The position numbers were made by a program, and so were the translations under genes. From NCBI GenBank assembly GCA_947365965.1, contig CANAZG010000020.1:1-40461 (forward strand): DNA of 40,461 nt, written 5' to 3'. How positions within the stretch are numbered: position 1 is the stretch's first letter; each line of letters begins with the position of its first letter. The notes under the pieces were generated by a model that did not search any database, was not told the DNA's origin, and saw nothing but the letters and a program-made list of their open reading frames with translations. The DNA is from an uncultured Clostridia bacterium. GTDB lineage: Bacteria; Bacillota; Clostridia; Oscillospirales; Oscillospiraceae. Shown in pieces: positions 1-6,465 of this stretch.

Positions 1-34
1 GGCACCCCTCCCGTCAGATACCTACCCTGTGTAG

Positions 35-334
35 TCCCTTGTAAACTGTACTTTTGGGTTAGACAAAAATCTAAAGGGGAATATAAGAATAGATTGCGTT
101 GCCCAAAGAGATCAGGTGTACTTGTATTCAACTGTGAATGTGGATTCAATTGCAATGAAATTGAATCAAAACGGAATTATGACTAATATAGGGAATACGC
201 CAATCCAGTCCTTATGTAACGAAGCCTATTGGTATATGTTAAGAAAATGCAATTGTCATGTGATTTTTATCCATGTTCCGTCTAAAAAATATGTTACAGA
301 AGATTTTATTGAAAAAGTAAGAGCCGCATTATAA
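35..334 (+). pseudogene. Pyroglutamyl-peptidase I-like fragment (C-terminal part only)
   Basis: The frame stays open from just after a TAG at 32-34 to the stop at 332-334; the only start-like codon near is a GTG at 116, which would give 72 aa with no clear ribosome binding site. The peptide resembles the C-terminal half of cysteine peptidase family C15: a YLYSTVNVDSIA segment, then GNTPIQSLCNEAYWYML, matching the family's region around the catalytic Cys (usually AGTxxCN), then FIHVP, which carries the catalytic His. Similarity seems to begin upstream of the GTG (IRIDCVAQRD), so the GTG is probably not a true start. The N-terminal part with the catalytic Glu is missing. The region is AT-rich compared with the rest of the window. 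A remnant left after deletion or insertion is the likeliest reading; a short expressed protein is possible. Confidence 0.45.
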
Positions 335-338
335 TGCT

Positions 339-504
339 CTAGGGCATGTTTGAAAATTGTCAACACGCCCAAACAGCAGGCCTTTTTCCGCCATACAGCG
401 TTAAATTTTCTTGCCATCCGTCAGGATGCCTGCGAAAATTTGCCTTGTCTGGCAAAAAAATTCCTTGCTGTTGGGCATATCGCCAATTATCAAACAAGCC
501 CTAG
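339..504. repeat. 166-bp imperfect palindromic element (MITE-like)
   Basis: The ends (339-370 and 473-504) are inverted repeats matching at 26 of 32 positions, both starting CTAGGGC when read inward. Inner pairs are symmetric about position 422 as well: CAGCAGG (374-380) with CCTTGCTG (463-470), and AAATTTTC (403-410) with GAAAATTT (434-441). The whole element can fold as one long hairpin. TA lies at both outer edges inside CTAG, which would fit a TA target duplication of the IS630/mariner type, but no transposase is present. It fills the gap between the peptidase remnant and the next gene. A 61-aa open frame over it is judged spurious. Confidence 0.6.
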
Positions 505-652
505 TTTATTTCTGCTAGGTTGGTACACCACTTAGTACACAAGCGAGCCTATTTCAACCTGTGTGAATTTGTATCAGCAAAAGCAGCAGCAAGCTGAAAA
601 TGCTTGAAACTGCACAGCATTGATTAAGACTGAACCAGCGTCCCTATCATTG

Positions 653-674
653 AAAGAAAAAGAATCAAAAAGAA
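653..674 (-). repeat. T-rich intergenic repeat, copy A (single arm)
   Basis: Read on the minus strand this is TTCTTTTTGATTC followed by TTTTTCTTT. It matches copies B (3986-4007) and D (20912-20933) except for one A/C position, and copy C (20803-20824) with small differences. It lies just upstream of the membrane protein gene at 708. Unlike B and D it has no complementary arm beside it, so it cannot form the hairpin. Confidence 0.5.
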
Positions 675-707
675 CGTTCACCATTGTTATTTGGAGGAGC
701 TCAGGCA

Positions 708-1130
708 ATGACCAGAACCCATAAAGTGATGATTTTTTCCTTCATCTTTTTTATATTGGGGCTGCTGTTTGCCGCTGTTATATGGCTGCGACGCCAAAAT
801 CTGGACATAGCGCAAACTCCGGAACACATGATAGAGATCAGAGTGGAAAATAACACAGATGAACCTTTTGAAAATATAAAATTCGGTATTTTAGATGCGG
901 ATAACACGCTGCTGGAAGAAATAGATTTCAAGGAAACCGATGAAAACACAGCGCGGTTTTGGGTTGGATACACGAATACAACGGATTTCTACTTAAAGAT
1001 CAGAACATCAGAGCGTTTTATTGAAGAAACTTTTGATATAAGGGAAAAGAATCAAGTGGACAACCCACAGCTTCTTTTGCTGCGTGTCCTCAAAGAAGAC
1101 GGAATAGTAAAAATCCAGGAATCCCCATGA
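708..1130 (+). CDS. Small membrane-anchored protein of unknown function
   Basis: 140 aa. I chose the ATG at 708 over an upstream TTG at 684 because GGAGGAGC (693-700) lies just in front of it. Residues about 7-28 form one hydrophobic segment (MIFSFIFFILGLLFAAVIW) followed by RR, so the remainder is probably outside the cell, anchored at the N-terminus. The outer part, about 110 aa, is rich in acidic and beta-prone residues (IEIRVENNTDEPFENIKFGI), suggesting a small beta-sandwich. I recognise no family. Base composition is clearly more AT-rich than the neighbouring lacZ, which suggests a different origin. It ends 31 bp before lacZ and may be cotranscribed with it, but nothing shows a shared function. 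Confidence 0.7.
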   Translation: MTRTHKVMIFSFIFFILGLLFAAVIWLRRQNLDIAQTPEHMIEIRVENNTDEPFENIKFGILDADNTLLEEIDFKETDENTARFWVGYTNTTDFYLKIRTSERFIEETFDIREKNQVDNPQLLLLRVLKEDGIVKIQESP

Positions 1131-1161
1131 GGATGTTTCCCATCAGACAAGGAGATGCGCT

Positions 1162-3927
1162 ATGCAGGCAGATTTGCAATGGCTGACCAACCCAGCCGTG
1201 TTCCAGGTGAACCGGCTGGATGCCCACTCCGACCACATGTGCTGCGCCTCCGCCCAGGAGGCGGCCCGGGGCGAGACCTCCCTGCGCCAGTCCCTGGACG
1301 GGGTGTGGCGGTTCGCCTGGAGCAGGGCCCCCGCAGCCCGCCCGGCGGCGTTCTGGCGGGAGGATTTTGACGACTCCGCCTTTGGGACCATTCTTGTGCC
1401 GGGCCATATGGAATTGCAGGGCTACGGCCAGATCCAGTATATCAACAGCCTCTACCCCTGGGACGGCCACGCCCAGCTGCTGCCCCCCCAGATCGACTGG
1501 GAGGACAACCCGGTGGGCAGCTACGTCCGGACCTTTGACCTGGACCCCGGCCTGCGGGGGAAACGGGTGTGCGTCAGCTTCCAAGGCGTGGAGCAGGCCC
1601 TCTTCCTCTGGCTCAACGGCCATTTTGTGGGCTACGCCGAGGACAGCTTCACCCCCTCGGACTTTGACCTTACCCCCTATATCCGTTCCACCGGCAACCG
1701 GCTGTGCGCGGAGGTCTTCAAGCGCTCCAGCGCGGCCTGGATCGAGGACCAGGACTTCTTCCGGTTCAGCGGCATCTTCCGCTCCGTGTTCCTCTACGCC
1801 AAGCCGGCGGTCCACCTGGAGGACCTGTGGCTGCAGGCGGGGCTGGAGGGCTCTGACGGCGTTCTGTCTCTCCGGCTGCTGCTGAGCGGGGAGACGGAGG
1901 GCGCGTCCGTCTCCTGCCGGGTGGCCCATCCGGACCAGGGCGTCCTCTTTGACGGGGAGTTGTTCCTGAAACCGGAGGGGCGGTACCTCCGCAGCCAGCG
2001 CCTCCGGTTTGAGAACGTCCTCCCCTGGAGCCACCAGACCCCGGCGCTGTACCAGGTGACGCTGACGCTCCGCTCCCGGGGCCGGGTCATGGAGGTGACG
2101 CCCTGCGAGACCGGCTTCCGCCGCCTGGAGATACGGGACGGCGTGATCCTGCTCAACGGGGAGCGGCTGGTGCTCCGGGGGGTAAACCGCCACGAGTGGA
2201 GCCCGGAAACCGGCCGGGCCATCGGTCAGGCGGACATGGACGCGGCCATGTCGGTGTTCCTCCGGAACAATATCAACGCGGTGCGCACCTGCCACTACCC
2301 CAACCAGACAACGTGGTACCAGCTGTGCGACCAGAACGGGATCTACGTGATGGACGAGGCCAATCTGGAGAGCCACGGGTCCTGGCAGAAGCGGGACGGC
2401 ATAGACCCGGCCTGGAACGTGCCCGGGAGCCTGCCGGAGTGGCGGGAGTGCGTGGTGGACCGGGCCAGGAGCATGTTCGAGCGGGACAAGAACCACGTGT
2501 CCATCCTCTTCTGGTCCTGCGGCAACGAGTCCTACGCCGGGGAGGACATCCTGGCCATGGCGGACTTCTTCCGCGCCAGCGACCCCAGCCGGATCGTCCA
2601 CTACGAGGGCGTGTACAACTGCCGGGCCTTTGACCGGATTTCCGACGTGGAGAGCCGGATGTACGCCCCGCCGGAGGCGGTCCGGGCGTATCTGGAGAGC
2701 AGTCCCGCCAAGCCCTTCCTCCTGTGCGAGTATATGCACGACATGGGCAACTCCCTGGGCGGCATGGAGAGCTATATCCGTCTGGAGGAGGCGTTTCCCC
2801 AGTACCAGGGCGGCTTCATCTGGGACTACATGGACCAGGCCCTGTGGCGCAGGGACTGCAACGGCCGCCGCGTGCTGGGCTACGGCGGGGATTTCGGGGA
2901 GCGGCAGAGCGACTACGCCTTCAGCGCCAACGGCATCGTCTTTGCCGACGGGACGGAGAAGCCGGCCATGCAGGAGGTGCGGTACTGGTACGCCTCCCCG
3001 GAGGCGCGGGCGGCCCGGGACGAAGCCAACCGCCAGGCGGCGGCCAGCGTGCCCCCTCTGCCGGCAAAAGCCCCCGGCCCCCTGCGCGTGGTCCGCGGGG
3101 ACGGGGCCCTGGGCGTTCGGGGCCGGGACTTTGAGGTCCTGTTCTCCTACGCGGAGGGCGGCCCGGCGTCCCTGGTGTCCGGGGGGAGGGAGTGGCTGTG
3201 GCGGGCCCCCCGTCCGGCCTACTGGCGGGCCCCCACGGAGAATGACCTGGGCTGCGGCTTTGCCCTGAAAAGCGCCGTCTGGGCTGCGGCGGACGGGTGG
3301 CAGCGGTGCGAGAGCATGGAGGCGCTGGCGGAGAGCGAGGCCGCAGTCAGCGTCCGCTGCACCTTCGCCGCACCGGCCCTGCCGGGGCTCCGCACGGAGG
3401 TGGTGTACACGGTGGACGGCTCCGGCCGCATGGAGGCGTCCGTCCTCTACCGGGGCGGGCCGGGACGGCCTCAGCTGCCCCTGCTGGGCCTGCGGTTCGC
3501 CACGCCGGTTCCGGTGGCGGCGGTGCGGTGGCTGGGCCTCTCCGGGGAGACCTACCCGGACCGGAAGCGGGGCGGCGTCTTTGGCTGGCACCATGAACGG
3601 CCCCACATCCCCGGCTATCTGGTCCCCCAGGAGTGCGGCTGCCACGCGGACACCCGGGCGGTCCTCCTGGACATGGCGGACGGCTGCCGCCTGACACTGG
3701 AGATGGCGGACCGGCCCCTGGCCTTCTCCGCCATCCCCTACACCCCCCAGCAGCTGGAGCAGGCCGCCCACCGGGAGGAGCTGCCCCCGCCTGTGCGCAC
3801 GGTGGTCACGGTCTGCGGAGCCATGCGGGGCGTGGGCGGCATCGACAGCTGGCGCAGCGATGTGGAGCCCCCCTATCAGGTGGACAGCGGACAGGATATC
3901 CGCTTCTCCTTCCTCATCCATCTATAA
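1162..3927 (+). CDS. lacZ: Beta-galactosidase, glycoside hydrolase family 2
   Basis: 921 aa; hydrolyses terminal beta-galactosides such as lactose. AAGGAG (1149-1154) precedes the ATG. The architecture follows the LacZ type: N-terminal jelly-roll domain, beta-sandwich, TIM barrel, second sandwich and the C-terminal small-chain domain (YLVPQECGCHADTR). The barrel carries GVNRHEWSPETGR, then YVMDEANLESHG. The acid/base is Glu456 in SCGNES and the nucleophile is Glu523 in LLCEYMHDMGNS; both are present, with spacing close to E. coli LacZ (461/537). It is about 100 residues shorter than the E. coli enzyme. No signal peptide is seen, so it should act in the cytoplasm on imported sugar. No lactose permease or regulator lies beside it. 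A strong terminator follows. Confidence 0.96.
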   Translation: MQADLQWLTNPAVFQVNRLDAHSDHMCCASAQEAARGETSLRQSLDGVWRFAWSRAPAARPAAFWREDFDDSAFGTILVPGHMELQGYGQIQYINSLYPWDGHAQLLPPQIDWEDNPVGSYVRTFDLDPGLRGKRVCVSFQGVEQALFLWLNGHFVGYAEDSFTPSDFDLTPYIRSTGNRLCAEVFKRSSAAWIEDQDFFRFSGIFRSVFLYAKPAVHLEDLWLQAGLEGSDGVLSLRLLLSGETEGASVSCRVAHPDQGVLFDGELFLKPEGRYLRSQRLRFENVLPWSHQTPALYQVTLTLRSRGRVMEVTPCETGFRRLEIRDGVILLNGERLVLRGVNRHEWSPETGRAIGQADMDAAMSVFLRNNINAVRTCHYPNQTTWYQLCDQNGIYVMDEANLESHGSWQKRDGIDPAWNVPGSLPEWRECVVDRARSMFERDKNHVSILFWSCGNESYAGEDILAMADFFRASDPSRIVHYEGVYNCRAFDRISDVESRMYAPPEAVRAYLESSPAKPFLLCEYMHDMGNSLGGMESYIRLEEAFPQYQGGFIWDYMDQALWRRDCNGRRVLGYGGDFGERQSDYAFSANGIVFADGTEKPAMQEVRYWYASPEARAARDEANRQAAASVPPLPAKAPGPLRVVRGDGALGVRGRDFEVLFSYAEGGPASLVSGGREWLWRAPRPAYWRAPTENDLGCGFALKSAVWAAADGWQRCESMEALAESEAAVSVRCTFAAPALPGLRTEVVYTVDGSGRMEASVLYRGGPGRPQLPLLGLRFATPVPVAAVRWLGLSGETYPDRKRGGVFGWHHERPHIPGYLVPQECGCHADTRAVLLDMADGCRLTLEMADRPLAFSAIPYTPQQLEQAAHREELPPPVRTVVTVCGAMRGVGGIDSWRSDVEPPYQVDSGQDIRFSFLIHL

Positions 3928-3938
3928 AATGGCATAAC

Positions 3939-3977
3939 GGGAGCCCCTGGGAGAACTTGTTTCTCCCAGGGGCTCCC
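3939..3977 (+). terminator. Rho-independent terminator after lacZ
   Basis: A perfect 17-bp stem (3939-3955 with 3961-3977) and 5-nt loop begin 11 bp after the lacZ stop and are followed by TGTTGATTTTCTTTTT. The gene on the other side converges, so the stem may serve both directions. Confidence 0.85.
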
Positions 3978-3985
3978 TGTTGATT

Positions 3986-4026
3986 TTCTTTTTGCTTCTT
4001 TTTCTTTTTTCCAAAAGAAAAAGAAG
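3986..4026. repeat. T-rich intergenic repeat, copy B, with 14-bp hairpin
   Basis: The 22-nt T-rich unit (3986-4007) runs into a perfect inverted repeat: CTTCTTTTTCTTTT (3995-4008), loop TTCC, then its complement (4013-4026). It sits 12 bp beyond the stop codon of the minus-strand nuclease gene. Copy D has the same arrangement beside another minus-strand stop codon. Confidence 0.65.
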
Positions 4027-4038
4027 GCGTTCCCTCTG

Positions 4039-4905
4039 TTACGGCTTGCAGGTGCCGCAGGGGTCATACCCCCGGTTCATCAGCTCCTCCCTGCTGCCGG
4101 AGAAGTCCTGGCGGTTGGCCTCGCCGATAGAGGCGGCCCCGGAGCAGGAGGGCAGGTGGAACTTCTTGGAGCTGGTGTTGAGCACATACTCCTTCTCGTC
4201 CCCGGTCCGCTCCTCCAGGCGGCTCTCCCCGGTGGCGTAGTCGATGACCACGCCGGGCTGGCAGTTGTAGACATACACGTTGAAGCATACGCCCTGGCCC
4301 TGGTCCTCCACGCTCTTGGCCTCCAGCTGCACGCCGCTGGCCACCAGATTCTCCCCCTCAAAGAAGGGGGTCACCCGGTAGAGAACGTGGTTCTCCGTCT
4401 CCTTCACGTAGTCGGCCACCATGTTCTCAAAGGGCAGCATCCCGTCCACGTTCATGTACCGGGTGCCGGTGATGAGGTTCTGCTTGTTGGCGTTCTCTCC
4501 GGTGAGCTGGAAGCCGATGAGATGGCAGCGGTTATAGAGGTACTTGCCGTCCACGCAGTCATACTTCACCGTCTGCCAGCCCGTGGGCTTCACGGAGCCG
4601 ATGGCCCCCCGCTCCTCCGTGGGCATCAAATCCGTCCCTACGCAGGCCATGGCCTGCCCGCACCGGCCCAGCTGGTCCAGGGGGCTGTAGGTCTCATAGG
4701 AGCTGGACGTGAGCTGGCTGTCCGTAAAGCCGGGCTCGTTGTCCAGCAGGACCACGTAGGGATCTCCGGAAAACGCCGGTATATTCTCCGGCGCAAAGGT
4801 GTTCCCGGGTCCGGCCTGGGAGATCTCAATGGAAACGCATCCGCCTCCCAGCAGGCACCACAGCGCCAGCAGCAGGGCCGCAAGGGCTCTCTTTCCCTGC
4901 TTCAA
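4039..4905 (-). CDS. DNA/RNA non-specific endonuclease, lipoprotein
   Basis: 288 aa. The start is a TTG at 4905 with GGAGGTG upstream; it overlaps the previous gene's stop in TTGA. Residues 1-22 are a hydrophobic signal ending GGGC, so Cys23 is a probable lipidation site, although the residue at -3 is Gly rather than the usual Leu. The nuclease core has NRCHLIGFQLTGENANKQN, then LITGTRYMN; in this beta-beta-alpha-metal fold His128 would be the general base and the following Asn binds metal. The usual DRGH is NRCH here, a known variant. The C-terminus, ending CGTCKP, has FHLPSC and CGTC, a small Cys/His metal-binding module often found at the end of such Firmicutes nucleases. It should degrade extracellular nucleic acid at the membrane surface. 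Confidence 0.88.
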   Translation of the reverse strand: MKQGKRALAALLLALWCLLGGGCVSIEISQAGPGNTFAPENIPAFSGDPYVVLLDNEPGFTDSQLTSSSYETYSPLDQLGRCGQAMACVGTDLMPTEERGAIGSVKPTGWQTVKYDCVDGKYLYNRCHLIGFQLTGENANKQNLITGTRYMNVDGMLPFENMVADYVKETENHVLYRVTPFFEGENLVASGVQLEAKSVEDQGQGVCFNVYVYNCQPGVVIDYATGESRLEERTGDEKEYVLNTSSKKFHLPSCSGAASIGEANRQDFSGSREELMNRGYDPCGTCKP

Positions 4906-5306
4906 CGGCGATACACCTCCCTTGTAATGCACTCGTGGCTGGACCCGGCAAACTCCCTGCGCTCCGTGAGGACAAAGCCCTCCAGGGGCAGGGTACAGTG
5001 CAGGTCCGCCGGATACCGCCGGTTCCAGCGGTAGAGAATCAGTCCCTCCATCCGCTCCAGCCAGGGGGCCGGGTCCGCGGTCTCCACAAAGCACAGCTCC
5101 CCGGGTCCGGCCCGGTCCAGGCAGTCCTCCGCCTCCCGCAGATCCCCCCCATTGGGGCCGAACTGGGCCAGGGAGTAGCCGTTCATCCAGACCGGCCGCC
5201 CCGCCGCCAGGGCCAGCAGGTCCTCACGGAGGACCCGGTCCTGGCTCTGACGGCGGCGGTTGAAGAGCATCCCGCCCCGGTCATCCACGCAGACAACCGC
5301 GATCAT
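4902..5306 (-). CDS. Conserved small cytosolic protein, function unknown
   Basis: 134 aa, no signal peptide. Its ATG (5306-5304) overlaps the stop of the SLH gene in ATGA, and its own stop overlaps the nuclease start in TTGA, so translation of the three is probably coupled. Visible motifs are CVDDRGGMLFN, RRQSQDRVLRED, WMNGYS, ILYRWNRRYPAD and FAGSSHECIT. The first 20 residues recall the start of dihydrofolate reductase (MIAVVCVDD), but the DHFR signature is not complete. I recall similar short proteins from gut Firmicutes with uncertain names (some labelled ribonuclease Z without support). Pairing with a secreted nuclease allows the guess that it protects the cell from, or helps make, that nuclease; this is not shown. 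Confidence 0.8.
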   Translation of the reverse strand: MIAVVCVDDRGGMLFNRRRQSQDRVLREDLLALAAGRPVWMNGYSLAQFGPNGGDLREAEDCLDRAGPGELCFVETADPAPWLERMEGLILYRWNRRYPADLHCTLPLEGFVLTERREFAGSSHECITREVYRR

Positions 5307-6463
5307 GGCGATTCCAGCACGTTCACGCACAGGCGCATGAGGATGGTGGCCGCCTGGGCCCGGGTGGCGCTGCCGTCGGGGACCAGCAGGCCGTTCATGC
5401 CGCCGATGAGCCCCGTGCTCACGGACCATGCCATGGCCTCGCGGGCGTAGGAGGACACCTCGGCCTGATCCGGGAAGGTGTCCAGACTGGCCTGGGCGGT
5501 CACGTCCACGCCCCTGTACCGGGCGTAGCGCATGAAGATGGCCGCCATCTGCTCCCGGGTGATGGCCTGGCCCGGACGGAAGGAGCCGTCCTCAAAGCCG
5601 TTGACAATGCCGTTGGCGGAGGCCCAGGCCACGCTCTGGGCGTAGTACGCGTCCCCGGCCACGTCGGTGAAGGCGGTCCCCGCCCCGGCCTCCGGCGTGC
5701 CCTCCAGCCGGTGGAGGATGGTGACGATCATGGCCCGGGTGGTGGTCTGCTGGGGGGAGAACTGGTTCTCCGCTGTGCCGCTCATCATGCCCCGGGCGTA
5801 GACGAAGCGAACCGCCTCGTAGAACCAGTCCTGGGCGCTCACGTCCGTAAAGGGCAGGGTGACGTTCCCCAGGTCCGGCGTGGAGGGCTGCTGGGTCTCC
5901 GGCGGCTTCTCATCGGGCTTCTCCGGCTTGGCAGTTCCTCCGCCGGTACCGCCGCCGTTCCAGCCGCCGCCGGAGCCGCCGGGATTCCGGGAGCCGATGA
6001 CCACCGGCACGTCGCCGCCCATGGAGCCCGTGAGGGGCTCCAGACCACGGTTCAGGAGGGTCATCTGGGCGGTCCGGGGGAGACTGTCAGTCCCCCCCTT
6101 GGACCCCATGGACAGGGTGCCCAGCTCCAGCAGACCCCGATTGTTCAGGGGGGTCTGGCCGGAGAGATAGAGGATTACCTCCGTCTTCCCCTGGGACGCG
6201 GCGGTCTGACAGCCGGGGCTGTAGACCCCCGCGCCGTAGGGGGTGAAGGTGCAGCCGGCGTACTCCCCGGTCAGAGTCAGCTCCACCTGAGCACCATAGA
6301 TCCCGCTGCCGTCCAGGCCCTCCAGGGCCAATTGGAGCTGACCCGTCTCCCGGCCTGGGGTGCATACCAGCTCAGGCCGGGCGGCGGCCCGGGCCGCCGG
6401 GGCAAGGCCCAGCAGCAGCGCCAGGGCCAGGGCCAGAGATAAAATGGAATGATTTCTTTTCAT
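5303..6463 (-). CDS. Secreted SLH-domain protein with possible cohesin-like N-terminal domain
   Basis: 386 aa from the ATG at 6463; a TTG at 6469 overlapping the previous stop (TTGA, GGAG 5 nt upstream) is an alternative adding two residues. A signal peptide ends near ARAAA (residues 1-30). Residues about 32-150 form a beta-rich domain (QLQLALEGLDGSGIYGAQVE ... ILYLSGQTPLNNRG ... LELGTLSM) with the look of a cohesin or similar nine-strand sandwich. A Gly-rich then Pro/Lys/Glu-rich linker follows, then three SLH repeats (FTDVSAQDWFYEAV; FTDVAGDAYYAQSV; FPDQAEVSSYAREAM), which bind the pyruvylated wall polymer. It is the second gene after the dockerin-bearing M60 peptidase, so it could be that enzyme's wall anchor. 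The SLH call is firm; the cohesin call is inference. Confidence 0.88.
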   Translation of the reverse strand: MKRNHSILSLALALALLLGLAPAARAAARPELVCTPGRETGQLQLALEGLDGSGIYGAQVELTLTGEYAGCTFTPYGAGVYSPGCQTAASQGKTEVILYLSGQTPLNNRGLLELGTLSMGSKGGTDSLPRTAQMTLLNRGLEPLTGSMGGDVPVVIGSRNPGGSGGGWNGGGTGGGTAKPEKPDEKPPETQQPSTPDLGNVTLPFTDVSAQDWFYEAVRFVYARGMMSGTAENQFSPQQTTTRAMIVTILHRLEGTPEAGAGTAFTDVAGDAYYAQSVAWASANGIVNGFEDGSFRPGQAITREQMAAIFMRYARYRGVDVTAQASLDTFPDQAEVSSYAREAMAWSVSTGLIGGMNGLLVPDGSATRAQAATILMRLCVNVLESP

Positions 6464-6465
6464 GC

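Noticed and set aside
350-535. 61-aa open frame on the plus strand
   Set aside because: It lies almost wholly inside the palindromic element at 339-504, has no ribosome binding site, and its sequence follows the repeat symmetry rather than codon use.
614-656. Promoter (TTGATT ... TATCAT) before the membrane protein gene
   Set aside because: The spacer is about 19 bp and both boxes are imperfect in an AT-rich stretch, so chance is likely.
1090-3921. 943-aa open frame antisense to lacZ
   Set aside because: A shadow of a GC-rich gene; composition is Gly/Pro/Arg/His-rich without any recognisable domain, while the plus strand encodes an unmistakable LacZ.
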